From: Corylus avellana
Taxonomy: Eukaryota; Streptophyta; Magnoliopsida; Fagales; Betulaceae
Reading direction: 5' to 3'
Assembly: GCF_901000735.1 (NCBI RefSeq)
Contig: NC_081544.1
Location: 9,239,608 to 9,303,607, forward strand
Length of the DNA stretch: 64,000 nucleotides
Under the pieces are notes generated by a model. It was not told the DNA's origin, did no database searches, and worked only from the letters and a program-made list of their open reading frames with translations. The position numbers and the translations under genes are program-made. How positions within the stretch are numbered: the stretch's first letter is position 1; each line of letters begins with the position of its first letter. This document shows positions 43,883 through 56,058 of the stretch, in pieces.

Positions 43883-44944
43883 TTTGAGTTAGTTTAATTT
43901 CTCTTTTAGGTCCCTCCTCAAGCTAATGATTACCCTTATTGGGCTTGATCTAATTGCGCAAGCATTCTCTCCCTAATGGCCGTGTATGTGGGAGTGGTGC
44001 CTTCGGTTTTCCAAATCCTACTTCGACTTTGAAATATAATACTACTTCTACTACGAGACAAGAGCCTATTTAAAAGGAGCTTGTGTAGGTATTAAAGCAC
44101 ACAATCTTTGTCTCTTAATCACAATTGAGGAGAAGGTTTAGAGGTCTCAAAACCATATCCTACACATTTTTCGAGGATTAGTGACAAGTGAAATCAGCCC
44201 AGCCCCTTCTCCAAGAGGTAGCCGTCCTATGCGATGTGAGTATCTCTTTTGATTTTTTTTTTTTTTTTTTTTGTCTTTTTTAATGTGACACCATGTTTTC
44301 TTGATGATATTCATCGGAGTTTTCTGCTACATGTTTTATATATAGTTACAATAGCTCATAACCCAAACTATGGGACAATATCACTTTTTTTCCTTTCAAG
44401 AAATAAAAAAAATAAAAAAGGACAATTGATTTATGGTCTATCTTACCTTTTCAAAATTTATTTATTTTAAATAGCTTTTCATCTAAATAAATTTTCGTTT
44501 TGAAATGTTATGATGAAGTTTATAATATATTTTCATTATGGAATTTAATACATATATTGTCTTTTCATAAATGAAGAGTAAATAATTGTATTATAAATAT
44601 TCTTCACTTGTACATTTGAAACAAATTAAGTTCTTATCAGTACACATGTTTTGCTAAAAACCACAAGTGAACATAAAAAAAAAAATTATGAACAAATCAT
44701 GAAAACCTACTAAACAAGTATTACTTAAACAAAAAGGCACTTAACCAAAAAACCAGCCATAGTTGGAAAAGTCACAACTATTAAACAACAATTTTTAGAA
44801 TTAAATTACTTTTCGAATTAATTAATCAATTTCATACAATATATAAGGGCTAAGCCTTCATCATCTTTTTTATTGTACATAAAAAAAATAATAATAATAA
44901 TAATAAAAAATAAATAAAAAAAATTCTAAAGCGGACGAACGGGC
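43883..44944. other. LTR-B-like scrap, then single-copy A/T-rich flank
   Basis: 43883-44240 shares phrases with LTR-B (taggtccctcctcaagctaatg, ggccgtgtatgtggga). 44241-44944 has a T run (44251-44275), an AAT repeat (44885-44906) and otherwise nothing recognisable. Confidence 0.5.
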
Positions 44945-45480
44945 ATGGCTTTAAAATCTATTAGAAAACTTATGCTGGTGATAATGGAGTTGCTTATCCT
45001 TATTCTCCTAAAAGTGCAAGCGAATGACCATGTCTATATCACTTTCCAACCCTCATCACCTCCTATAATGCTTCTTCATCTTCCTAAACTTGATAAAGTT
45101 AAAATTAATGACCTAGCCCCAAACTCTTTTTCTCCGTCTCACTGCCTATCCTATATCGTCACTTCTCTAAACTTGACAAAGTTCAAGGAACAATGCATAC
45201 ATGCATTGCTGATGAAATTAAGAAATGTGAAGAATGGAGGATATCAGGCGATTTGGGAACTAGGCGGGCTTACGAAATTTGTAATTTTATAGGTTATCTT
45301 GACTGTTGGGAGAGTCACCATGGCCTTGAGAAGATATCAACCCATCATCTATCGTGCGTAAGTGAATGCATACGACATCAAAGTGATATTGGGACCTGTG
45401 CCAAAGAATGTTATGAAGAATATGTCAAGAAGCAATCAGATGTCGTCTATGCACAAAATCCTCTGCATAATATCTGGTAA
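44945..45480 (+). pseudogene. Secreted Cys-rich peptide gene, frameshifted
   Basis: The first frame (from 44945) has a good signal peptide: MALKSIRKLMLVIMELLILI followed by LLKVQA. It continues to a stop at 45292. The overlapping second frame (to TAA 45478-45480) carries a clear Cys pattern: CIADEIKKC, YEICNFIGYLDC, then CVSECIRHQSDIGTCAKEC, a CX3C-X9-CX3C arrangement like the helical hairpins of alpha-hairpinin peptides. The phrase aaacttga(t/c)aaagtt occurs in both parts (about 45087 and 45170), hinting at internal duplication and a frame change. It may be a one-frameshift pseudogene, a sequencing error, or two exons with an unseen intron. The family is not certain; resemblance to hairpin-type plant peptides is by Cys spacing only. 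Confidence 0.5.
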
Positions 45481-45843
45481 AGAGTTTTAACAATTCTCTA
45501 CTCCCTCTCTCTAACCATTTCTTAGTCGCCGAATTGTTTGCTTAGAGTAAAAAGTTGGAAGCAATGTTGTATTTTGTTTCTTATAATGCTTATAAATTTT
45601 CATATACCGTAAAAGAAGACCTTTGATTTTTTTATTTTTTATTTTTGACATCAATAGAAGGTCTATCATGTATTATTTATTTTCATTTATTACAAAATCT
45701 TGAACATTGTTTCTTCGACATGAATCCTAACCCGTACTAAAAGCTAACATCTAGACATATTTTGTAACTTTTGGATTATTTAATAATTAACTTCAGGACA
45801 TAAAGTGATGTGAAACAAACTTTTGTGTTTACCATAACCATTT
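45481..45843. other. 3' flank of the Cys-rich frame
   Basis: A/T-rich sequence with no gene; a T/A run near 45625-45650. Confidence 0.5.
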
Positions 45844-45851
45844 ATTGTAAC

Positions 45852-46194
45852 TAGGTCTGGCAATTTTTGTCATGACCTAAGAACCCGATACGAAATGAAA
45901 GCGTAAGGATTTAGGAGCCTGACCTGTTTAATTAAAAGGGGTGGGTTAGGAGTGACCTACATAGTCATATACGCATGCCTCGACATTAACCGAAACCAAT
46001 ACGCGACATAATGGCTTTTAATTTTTGAGATGAGCCATGAACTCGACACGAACCCAATATAAAATTAGAGTGGTAGGGTTAAAGGGTTTGACATGTTTAA
46101 TTAAATGGGATAGGTTAGGGTTGACCTATATAGTCTTCTACCCACACATTGGCACAATCTAAACCTGACACACATACACAAGTTGCCACCACTA
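45852..46194. mobile_element. hAT-type MITE (343 bp)
   Basis: Ends taggtctggcaa and ttgccaccacta form an imperfect terminal inverted repeat, flanked by a perfect 8-bp direct repeat ATTGTAAC (45844-45851 and 46195-46202), the hAT signature. The interior contains two related blocks (tttaattaaa(a/t)gggg(t/a), ..tgacctacatagtc / ..tgacctatatagtc) and several cgacacgaa-type phrases. Confidence 0.88.
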
Positions 46195-46202
46195 ATTGTA
46201 AC

Positions 46203-47630
46203 CTTTTTTTTTTTTTTTTTTTCTTACTTAACAAAAAAGGTTGTTATAATTTTGTATTTATCTAGTTTTCTATGATAAATATGTATAGATTGCCAAGTAA
46301 TTACCAAATACACTAATTTAATTTGAATTAGAGTAACCAAGATCTTATGCTAATATTTTCATAACTGAATCACTACAATACCATGGTCTTTGTTTCCAAA
46401 AAAAATGTAATCAGTTTTGTTTACCCAACCTTTCAATAAAAGGTGTTGCAGAATTCGTTTTATCTCTACTTCTTCCATCAACAACTATTCCATCTCATCC
46501 TTAATCAATAAAAAATCATTTCACTTAATTGCTTTTAGTTTCCCACCAATTTTCTTTGCAAGGATGTTCCGTGCTTCTCACCAAAAATCAACATTGGTCC
46601 TAAGGGTATACCAATTTATCTCTTTTTTTGGGTATCCTAGTTACGATATAACTGTTTAATTTGTTTTGATAATCGACACTAAATCTTGTTTTCCTTGCAT
46701 ATTGAAGGTAAAAAAAATTAGTTTTCTTGTTACAAAGTAATTAAGAACACAAACACGCAAGTCACATATCTTGTTATGCCAATCATATAATGCAACATCC
46801 TGAACAATTATTGGCATCACTATGAATAATCTTTTTCTCAAAGATATTCTACTAGATAAAGAAACATTAGATTATAAAATGAGAAATGAAGAAATTAAAG
46901 ATCTAATAGTTAAAGTGGAAGGGTTAGATGATGATTACTTGATAGATTTGGCTATTCTATATTCATGCATACCGGTAACACAAGCGTAATAAGCTTTTAT
47001 GCTTCTTCTTTTTTGTGTCAATTGTGCATTAACCATAATTTTTATCTAGTAGGCCTTCTACTTAATGCGATACATGCTTTTATGTGTTCTTCATTACTCA
47101 ATTATTTATTAAGTTGCATTTCACATATAAAGCATGTTATGGTGACAGATTCAAACAGATGCTTCTCGGGAAATGTGCGAGAGCAAGACTTGTTAGATAA
47201 CTCTTCTCAGTCTCTCGGTTTAAATAATGTTGTTTTGAGTCGAGGATACTATTAAGTAGGGATGTTATACTTCCTGATTTTATACCCTCGTGTTTTTGAG
47301 TTTTTAAATTGGGCCATTTTGGACCTAAAACTATGTAATAAGGAAGTTGAATTTTATATGGGATTTGTTGGTTTTGTTTTATTTTTGGTGATTTTAGATT
47401 TACCGTTTGGTGTATAGAGACCTAAAATTTAATATTTAGTTTGTTTAAGATATTATATATATATATAGTTGGTATTATTACTACATACTATGTTAAATAT
47501 GAATCAATATTTGTATGTAATATTATTATATTTAATGGTACATTTTCTATCCCATATTTTCTATACTCACAAATAATATACATTTATCGAATAAGCTAAA
47601 TGGGCTCATCATGGGTTCCCATTGGGCTGG
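46203..47630. other. Single-copy A/T-rich region
   Basis: T run at 46207-46222 and a TA run near 47456-47468. Short plus-strand frames at 46417-46659 and 46965-47255 are low-complexity and unconvincing. One better candidate is listed separately at 46822-46989. Confidence 0.5.
46822..46989 (+). CDS. Possible small exon, 55 codons, unrecognised
   Basis: Starts at ATG 46822 and reads MNNLFLKDILLDKETLDYKM, then an acidic helical RNEEIKDLIVKVEGLDDDYL and IDLAILYSCIP. The composition is protein-like and unlike the A/T-rich noise around it. A GTAACA after CCG (about 46974) could be a donor, and gacag near 47150 an acceptor, giving a short second exon (IQTDASREMCESKTC). No family recognised. It could equally be a decayed exon. 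Confidence 0.25.
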   Translation: MNNLFLKDILLDKETLDYKMRNEEIKDLIVKVEGLDDDYLIDLAILYSCIPVTQA

Positions 47631-48985
47631 GTGTTGAGATTATGCCATGAATCCCAATGATTCTATATCTGTGTTGACATTCAAATGTTTATAATGAATA
47701 TAGATGTTATATTCATTGATCAAAATGAAAAGAGCTTATAGCATATAAAATGTCTTTTACATGCTGATTAGCAACTTTATCATATTTATTATGCATGTGA
47801 AAGATCCTAGCATTACATTAAATATGGCTATGGGTGTGAGTAACGTGGTTATCACACAAGGTCATAGTCCATAATCCTTGTATCCTTAAAGTTTAAAGTT
47901 CACAGTCAGTAAATGGAACTGGGCATTCCATTTTGAGTGAGATTGTTACACATCGAATTTTGGTGATCTACCTTGATCAAGCGAAGCAGTGATTTCGGGA
48001 TTGATGGGTAGTGTGCTTAGAACCTAAGGCACTGAATGGGCTAAGGAGTTGTCTTTTCATAAAGATATTGTATATTGAGAAAAGGCAATGAACTCCTTAT
48101 AGACTATTTAGACTTTGATTCTAAATCCTGAGAAGTTTCTGAACTCAGATATGAAAAGTTGATTACTTTGATGTATCAAAGTGTAAGACCTATCATCGGT
48201 CAATAGAAGCTCAATACATTGGGTAATCACATGTAACATTGTGGGAACACCAATTTTAAGAAGGAATCCAAATCTTTTGATAGTAAACAAATAGACAAGA
48301 AATTTCTCCTTGAGATAGATTTTGTGAATATTATTCTCAAAGTCGTCGTCCGAAGCATTTTCATTGGCTTACCAAAATATATACATTTGTTTTTCACATG
48401 TATGAGAATAACATAAAATTAGTGACTCAAGCATAAAGAGGTAGAGAATTATGTAGCAGTATCCTTACCTTAATTCTGCTACAGAATATATAATGGAGGA
48501 ATCATAAGTCAAAAGCCAAGGGGATTAATTGTTTTAATCAAAAATATTAATTGGAGTTCAATCGCATTCATTTAGTGGAATTAGTTGTGATTAGAATATT
48601 GTTCCGTAATAAATGTCGGGGTGACATGATTACGAACATACTTAAGCCAATAAGATTTTTCCCTTTAGGTCCCTCACCAAGCTGATGTAATTTAACCATA
48701 AGGCTTTCTTATTTATTGGGCTAAAGAGATTAGACACAATTGGGCTGGGAATAAAACCTAGAGGCCCAGTGAGCATAAGTGGAAAAACATAAGGCCAGAG
48801 TTTATTCACTAGGCTTACGTAAGCCTAGAGGTCCACACTCTCTTGGTTATTATCAGTCATTGGTGAGAATATCTAGAGGTCTCTATATCCCCAAGTTCTT
48901 TGTGTTCTTAAAGAAATAAGAACTTGGTCGTCGTGTTCTTAAAGAAAGGAGGACTTGTTCTTCATGTTCTTGAAGAAAGAAGAAT
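47631..48985 (+). mobile_element. LTR-B, diverged copy
   Basis: Starts tgttgagattatgcc and follows LTR-B order (aaggtcatagtcc.., ..gtaaatggaactgg.., accttgatcaagcgaagc, gcagtatccttacc, ggtccctcaccaagctgatg), ending in the gttcttaaagaaa(t/g)aag repeats. Non-coding. Confidence 0.65.
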
Positions 48986-49262
48986 TTGTTTTGTTTAGTG
49001 GAACGAACAAACAATCACCAATCAAGAGCAAAGGACAGCCCGAAGCTTTATCATGTCCTCTCTTGTAAAAACAACTCTCGAGAAACAGAGCTCGAAGAGA
49101 ACTTCTGAGACCGCACAGAGAAAATTTCTCCTAAAAGTTTGCAATGAATAGTGATAGGAAAATCCTTTTATTGGGAAGACATTTTACTCTTCACGTCCTA
49201 ACGGGACTCATTTGTCGTTAAGACAGGATGAACAAAACTTCTCAGATTTTAGATCTCAAATA
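48986..49262 (-). mobile_element. LTR-C fragment
   Basis: Diverged relative of 37400-37640 (gtggaacgaac, aactctcgaga, gggactcattt, aagac(a/t)(g/t)gatgaac). It ends at about 49262, where sequence foreign to the LTRs begins. Confidence 0.6.
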
Positions 49263-49355
49263 TCCACTTCTTAATTCTTTTTCTTTTCAAAATTCATTTT
49301 GAAACACATGGGCATCTAATACAAAATGTACTGCTAAGTAGAGTTCGTAGCCTAG

Positions 49356-49511
49356 CTATCTCTTAGCCAGGTTTTCTACATCTTTGACCAACGCCTCATA
49401 GTCATTGTCGATGCTGGAGAGGAATGCAGCCCTTTGTCGCTCAGACCCAGCTGCCAAGGCTCCTGCCTTCAGTAGTTGGATCGCTTCTTGTCCCATCTTA
49501 GTGTACTTGGC
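49356..49511 (-). pseudogene. Captured coding fragment, 51 codons to stop
   Basis: Between LTR-C and LTR-B debris, the minus strand is open from 49511 to a TAG at 49356-49358. It reads AKYTKMGQEAIQLLKAGAL, then AAGSERQRAAFLSSIDNDYE and ALVKDVENLAKR. The sequence is helical and well balanced, with higher GC than its neighbours, so it looks like the true C-terminal end of a protein. No start codon and no family recognised. It may be a retroelement gag end or a captured host exon. Confidence 0.5.
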
Positions 49512-50425
49512 GACTCAAAGATAGATGTAGTGAACAAAGTGACAGTACATAGACTTTGGTTCGACTACAAAATGATTCCAAGGAGGGGTAACATACATAA
49601 TAAGCACGCCACGAGGATTAATTGATTAAATCAAAAATATTCATTAGAGTGCAGTCATAGTTATGTAGTGGTATTAATTGTTATTAAATAGAGTCGTGTG
49701 ATATGATAAATGTAGACATAGTCGCAGACCTATTAAGCTAATGATATTTTTTCCTTTGAGTCCCTCTTTGGGCTAATGTAAATTAACTAGTATATATATT
49801 GGGCCTCAGTTATATTTTTGTGTATTTACTTGGGATGTTTTATATTATAAAACATAGGCCAAAGAGATTTTTTAATCAAAAGGGTCAAATTGGAGAAATT
49901 AGACTTAGGGAATTAAGTAGAGCAATTGGGCTCATGATTTAATTCCTTCAGGCTAAAGAATTAAAATAAGCTTTAGGCTTTTTGGTTTTAATTCTTGTAG
50001 ATAGTAAGTAAACTTTGGGCCCAAGGGAATTAAATCCAAAGGGCTAAAGTTAAGTCTAAGCAGCATTGGGATGAGGATAAAACCCAAGCCTAAGTGCTAA
50101 ATCAAGTGGTGTGGGCTAGGGTCTCAAACCCTAGCCCTAGGTGCAAGCGAAGAGAGTAATCTCTTCCCCATGGTCGTGTATGTGGAAGGGCAAGGCAAGT
50201 CTTTTTGTCCCTTGGCTGAAGTCCACAGTGACGAAGGTTTTCAAAACCCTAGTCCCATATGGTTAAGAACCAGTTTTCTCCTGAGATCCTAGTAGTATAA
50301 ATAGAGGTGCCAAGGAGAAGCAAGATCTTTTTGAAGATGAACCGCAAGTTCATCAAGAACGCGAAGAATGCAAAAAACATGGCATACATATTGACTCATA
50401 CCATAAGTCATATACTGGGGGGAAA
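49512..50425 (+). mobile_element. LTR-B, 3' part, composite copy 2
   Basis: Matches 34632-35470 from gactcaa(a)gatagatgtagtg to gactcatac(c)ataagt, but retains about 330 bp (aatcaaaagggtcaaattgg.. to ..ccctagtcccatatgg) that copy 1 lacks. TATA-like agtataaatagag at about 50292. It joins gag sequence at about 50430 with about 870 bp deleted relative to copy 1. Confidence 0.75.
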
Positions 50426-50429
50426 TGCC

Positions 50430-51061
50430 CTGTATATGACTTTCTTTCGATTTTGATCATCGGATTCATTTGACTTTGATTCATCACTCAGAGATACATT
50501 CATGGTATTCTCCTTAGCATTCTTCAAGTTTACACAGTCAGCCCTAATGTGACCATAACCCTGACACCCATAGCATTGAGGACCACGAGCCTTCTTCTCC
50601 TTCTTGTCCCTGTAGGTTTTACTCTTTGAATCATTCTGTTAACGATCTCAAAACGATGAAAAGTCTCCAAACATTTCATTTTCCTTCATGTTAATGATCT
50701 CAAAATGAGATGTCAACATTTGAAGTTTTGCTTTCCTCACCCCTCTTGATCCTTCATGAGTGTTTTCAAGAATATCCCAAGCTTCCTTTGACGACTCACA
50801 CAAAGAGTGATTCGACGAAACACATCTGGAGAGACACAGTTGAAAATGGCGTTTCAACCTAGATTATTCTTGTTACTCGTAACCGTATTATCTTTACTCC
50901 ATTTATCAAAATCCCCTTCTGGTTTGAAAAAACCTTTTTCAATAGTAATCATATATTATCATTAGTCCTTTCAAGTAGGCTCTCATTCGAACCTTCCAAT
51001 GAGCATAGTCATTACCATTTAATATGGGAGGTGCACAAGAAAATGAGGTATTTGGTTCCAT
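50430..51061 (-). pseudogene. Copia gag pseudogene, composite copy 2
   Basis: The gag start is at 51061 on the minus strand. The open part at 50857-50648 reads CESSKEAWDILENTHEGSRG and KLQMLTSHFEIINMKENEMF, a standard Copia gag core. A zinc-knuckle-like CQGYGHIRAD region follows near 50550. Stops and frameshifts are present. The downstream part is lost in the deletion at about 50430. Confidence 0.8.
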
Positions 51062-52186
51062 TAAACAAGAGGTCAGAGAACACGCTCAAGACATGAGTCC
51101 AAAACCCAATGAATCCGCTCTGATTGAAAGAATACAAGCATCATGTTCTAACTCTAACCACCAAATAAACAGTTCAGAGTATACAATCAAGTATTTAGAC
51201 ATGCACAGCGGAAATTTAAAGCATCACAATCACAACACAAAAACTTGTTGACGAAGTGGAAAACCCTTTGAACCAATCAAAGGGAAAAAAACACTCCAGG
51301 GTAGCCAAACCAAAGAAATCACAATATAAAGATTCAAATAACCGATAGTAGAAAATACCCAAAACCCTTGAGAATCTCTAGACTCTGTAAGAACAACAAG
51401 CTCCTTGCTTGTTTCCTAGCTGACCATCTATATGGAGTTCATCTTCTCACCAACCCTTCGGTAGACTCTTTCACCTTGTAGCAATGGGAACTATTGTGTG
51501 TTGTGGAACGAACATCAACCAACCAAGAGAAAGGACTTGTAAAACCAACTCTTAAGACACAAGTCAGAGAAATATTTCCCAAAAAGTCAAATTTGAACAG
51601 TCACAAGAAAAACCTTTTATGGGGAGAACATTTTACTCTTCGTGTCTTAAAGCGATTCATTTCTCGTTAAGACTTGATGAACCAAACTTCACAGATTCAA
51701 GATCTGGAAATGTCCACGTCTTAACGTTAAAAGAGTGCCATCATGGCAAAAGAAACAAAATAATTCATCCTTGTCACGAGTCCGTCCTGATGGGGTATCT
51801 GACGAGATACTAGGGAGCTTCTTCTTTACTTGAATCACGTTTCCCGTCATGATGATCCATCTAACGAGACAACATGGAGTCCAACTTCAGTCCCGTTACA
51901 AGCCAGTCTTGACAATGCAGCTAACGAGAAAATAATGACTACAGCCTCAGTCCTACTACTAGCCCATCCTGACGAAACAACTGACAAGAAAAAGTGAGTT
52001 CAGCTTTAGTCCCGTTACGAGCCCATCATGACGTGCTTCCTGACGGAAAACCAGAGAGCGCTTCTATAGGTGCCGTCACGATCCCATAATGACATGCTTC
52101 TTGACGGGAAAATAGATACCACTACAAACATAAACAGTCTTAATACAAGATATTTTCATTGAATTAGGCCAATATATAACCTAACA
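51062..52186 (-). mobile_element. Copia LTR-C with leader, copy 2 (inverted)
   Basis: Starts at 52186 on the minus strand (TGTTAGGTTATATATTGG) and leads to the gag start at 51061, as in copy 1. Contains the CGTCA-type repeat at about 51770-52110. Confidence 0.65.
51770..52110. repeat. CGTCA-type degenerate repeat in LTR-C, copy 2
   Basis: Same units as 37690-38040 (gtccgtcctgatgg, cccgtcatgatgatcc, gcccatcctgacg, cccatcatgacgtgcttcc), with point differences. Confidence 0.75.
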
Positions 52187-52500
52187 ATAACTGCAAACAG
52201 GTGCAGGGGTTCCAGGTAAAAAGAAACTAAGTAAAATGAGCAACATGCATAGGCACTAGGAGTTGGACAAGGGTTCCGATCCACTCCAGTAGAGTTACTA
52301 GACTTTATAATATAAGAGTTCATTAGATTATCTGCATGGATGGTTGGTTAGTAATGACTCTTGATTTATAAACGATTGTATTTTAGAACATGCTCACAAT
52401 ACTTTTCCATTAAAAGAAATATTCCTTCAACTAATGAAGCATAGTTTTGGCGCCTACGTCTTGGACATAATAACTAAAAAAGTATTCGAAGACTTGTTAA
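52187..52500. other. Composite-block spacer, copy 2
   Basis: Second copy of 38110-38430, with small deletions. No reading frame. Confidence 0.6.
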
Positions 52501-53718
52501 TAATAAGTGCTGAATGTTACACATTCAAGTCCCTTAATTCACATATGTTAATCTCTTAGTTTTGTTATAAGTTGATGTTTTGTGTTGTTTTTGTGTTTTC
52601 TTGCATTTTTTAGGATTTTGAAGAAAAGCAAGCATTTTCGGCAAGTTCCAGTCTTAAAAAGATATTTTGGGAAAAAGCTGAAGGAAGTGCGCTCGAGTGC
52701 CCAATCCAGAGGGATCGAGCGCAAGCATCTAATCGAGCGCCCAATCCTGCGATCGAGCGCAGTCATGCAGTGGAGCACAGTAACGTCGACAAACCCATTT
52801 TGAAAGGATTCTAATCCAACTCAAACTCAATTTTGGAGTTGTTAGGCTGCATGAAATCAACTAGGGTTGTTCCAAACTCTATAAATACTCCCTCAATTCG
52901 TCCAAATAAAAGATACAAGTTTCGAGAGAGGAATTGGAGGCTAGATCAAGAAGGGTTTTCAGTTTTTCTTCTTTTCTTTTTTATTTTCTTATGAGGATGA
53001 TTTACATCCAAATTATGTGTATATAATACTTTAGTTAGGGCTCGATTGAAGCCCTAATCATGTCTCTTTAGGATTTCAACTTGCTTTGCTACAATTCATG
53101 TTTTGATACTTGATTATTTTCAGTTTTATGGAATTCCTCATGTAAATGTTTTTGATCATCATATGCATGTGGTATGGATTTTTTATTTAGATCAATTTAG
53201 ATTACCGAGTCCTGGGCCTATTAGAGTGACAAAAGAACCCCATCACAGGTTCTTGGATTAATCAACATGGAAAACCGGAAGTAGATACCATGCTCTACGC
53301 TTCATGTGTTTGTCGATTTCCATAGTTTTATGCTTTCTGGAAGAACAACTTTGTAGATACCATGCCTAATCCGTTGCTTAGGGAGATCAATAGCCTTAGG
53401 AGTAGATACCATGCCCTTAAGTTGGCAAACATTGAGTATCTTGATGCGGTTGTAGCATTATGCATATTGTTTGTCTAATTTGAGTATGATTAGCGGTGAA
53501 TATCGAAACCCTACCTTTCCTTCTTATTATTTAAACTCAATCTTTTTTCTTATTTCATTCAAATATTTATTTAGGCAATTCTTTTTAAGCATAATTTATA
53601 TCAATTCTCATGGGAATGATCTCGTACTTGCTTTCTATACTATTGTTTTGATCTTTTTGCACTTGGGAGTAAAACATACATTTATTTGCATATTATTTCG
53701 GTGGATATTTGCACAAGA
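52501..53718 (+). mobile_element. Ty3-type LTR-A1, solo, copy 2
   Basis: Starts TAATAAGTGCTGAATGTT (TG changed to TA) and ends ..TTTGCACAAGA. It carries three gtagataccatgc motifs, one fewer unit than copy 1, with a deletion around 53360. The CG-rich gcgctcgagtgccc segment is at about 52689-52760. Confidence 0.8.
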
Positions 53719-54193
53719 ATGGGCTTCCGAATCCATAAAATTATCCAATCTATAAATAAAATATTGAGGTTAAAATGCCCAAAAGGCCCTTTCCAGAAAA
53801 GGGACATAGAGCCAAAAGAATTGCTAAGAGTTAGAGCATATTGAGGTATGTGGTCCCATGAGTATCCCAGTAATCGGAAGTTAGGAGTAATTCATCATGT
53901 GGATGATGATTATTCAAGGTATACTTCCTTGGGGATGTCAAAGACCATTAGTCAGAAGCAGGGAATGTATTCCAACTGATTGCACCGGGTACTCCCCAGC
54001 AAAAAGGTGTGTCAATAGAAGGAATTATATATATATATATATTATTTTCTATTTCTCATTTGAAATCTGGGAGAGAGAGGGAGACAGCGCATTGCTGTAA
54101 TTTGAAAAAAAGGCATCGCACGACCTATTTATAGGCATGGCGTTGGGGACATGGTTGATATTTAGTATAAAGAGTTCAAGCGGTAGTACTACT
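53719..54193 (+). other. Composite-block tail, copy 2, then TA repeat
   Basis: 53719-54025 matches 39695-40000. At 54026 the match ends in a TA repeat (54028-54042), followed by unassigned sequence up to the next LTR. Confidence 0.6.
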
Positions 54194-55491
54194 TGTTGTG
54201 CCAAATACCACTTAAGTTAATAGGCGAATATTCGGTACGTTTTACTCGCAAGTGCACAAAATCAAAATGATAGTATAACAGGCAAATACGAGATCATTCC
54301 CACAAGGATTGGTAATTTTGCATAGAATGTAATTTCCTAATTAATTAACAGAATTAAACTAATTGTCATAGATTGAATTTAATCATTAAGTAAAAAGGTA
54401 ATAAAAGATAAAAATAAGAACTAGGGTTAGGATTTTGACATCCACCACAAATCACATCTAATTAAGATAACAATATGCCAATGCTAACAATTATATCAAG
54501 ATACTTAATGCTTGCCAATCTATGGGCATGGTATCTACACCTTTAGTTATTGATCTCCCGAAGCAACGAATTAGGCATGGTGTCTACTCTAATTGTTTTC
54601 TTTCCCAAAGGATTTAGCATGATATTTACTAAGTTGTTCTTCAAGAGAGTATAAATCTATGAAAATCGACAAACACAAGAAGCCTAGGGCATGGTATCTA
54701 CTCCCGGCTCTCCATGTTGATTAAGCCAAGAACCCGTGAGGAGATTCTTTTGTTACTTTATTATGCCTAGGACTCAGTCATCCAAATTGACACAAATAAC
54801 AAATCCAACACATGCATGTGAGGAATTCGATTAAACAGTAATTAACCAAGTTAAATACTCGTATATAATTGCAGCAAAAGCGCCAATATTGAAATCCTAA
54901 AAAGACATGACTAGGGCTTCAATTGAGCCCTAACTAAAATATTAGCTGCACATAATTTAAATAAAACTAAAACTAAAAAGGGAAAGAAGAAATCGAAAAT
55001 GCTTCTTGATTGAGCCTCCAGTTCTTCTCCTGGAAAAAAAAATTCTCTATTTTCTCAATGTATAGAACCCAATGTATAGGATTAGGAGAGCCCTAGAAGT
55101 CCTAGAAACCCTAATAAAATAGTATGTCAGTCTCCTAATCTAAAAAGAAGACTAAAAACCCAATCTGGAGTGAAAAAGGTGTCTAGCCGCATGTTGGGTG
55201 CTCGAGTGCGCTTGATCCTAGTGAGTTACGCTCGAGCACATGGCTGCGCTCGATCCTGCCTCTTGTGCGACCTAGGGCAGATGCACTCGATCCTATGGCT
55301 GCCTCTTATTCCAGCTTTCTTTCCAAAATTGTCATTTTGCTTGGAACTTTTCAGAAATGCTTTCTTTTTCTTCAAACACCTAAAAAAACAAGAAAACACA
55401 AAAACAAGACAAAACATCGAATAATAGCAAAACTAAGAGCCTAACATATGTGAATTAATGGGCTAGAATGTGTAACATTTAGCACTTAACA
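54194..55491 (-). mobile_element. Ty3-type LTR-A3 (1298 bp), solo, inverted
   Basis: On the minus strand it begins TGTTAAGTGCTAAATGTT at 55491 and ends ..TTTGGCACAACA at 54194. Flanking pentamers CTACT (54189-54193) and ATACT (55492-55496) differ at one base, a possible target duplication. It has the gcatggtatctac motif repeated at about 54527, 54574 and 54689, and a CG-rich gcgctcgat segment at about 55195-55290. Confidence 0.8.
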
Positions 55492-55749
55492 ATACTTTTT
55501 CATTGAAAACTATGTACTACATTATAGTAGACAATAGGAGAAAACTTTAGAATCTTGTAGAATTATATATATATAATTAAACTAATCAAATCAATTAAAT
55601 TATTTATCGCACTAATACTACCATTACTACTAACTCTTAGGTATCTGGTTAATCTAATTAGGTAAATTTTGAATGCCAAATAATCCATAATGCGAATCAA
55701 AGCTAGCTCTAACTGTCTACTTCTCAATTCAAACTGAGAATATTACATT
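55492..55749. other. A/T-rich spacer
   Basis: No recognisable feature between LTR-A3 and the next Copia LTR. Confidence 0.5.
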
Positions 55750-56035
55750 TGTTGGAACAAGTGGTTCATATTCTACTACTTGCCCATTAGGTGTAATTAG
55801 TTTATGTGGGCTTGGGGACAAATAAGTAATGGGGGGTATTTTGGGATTTTTCAAAATACTTACAATTAGGGTTTTCCTATAAATATGTTATGTCTTAACC
55901 CTAAATCATTGAATAGTAAAATATAGCTGCACTCTTTCCTGTGGACATAAGCACATTGCCGAACCACGTAAATCTATGTCTCGACTCTCTCTTTTCGATT
56001 CTATATTATTCATCATTGTTGTGCATGGTAACAAC
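55750..56035 (+). mobile_element. Copia 5' LTR (286 bp)
   Basis: Starts TGTTGGAACAAGTGG and ends ..ATGGTAACAACA, followed by attgatattcgagcctag, a mutated tRNA-iMet primer site (compare ttggtatcagagcctag). TATA-like cctataaatatg is at about 55878. Copia gag follows on the same strand. Confidence 0.8.
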
Positions 56036-56058
56036 AATTGATATTCGAGCCTAGTTCT

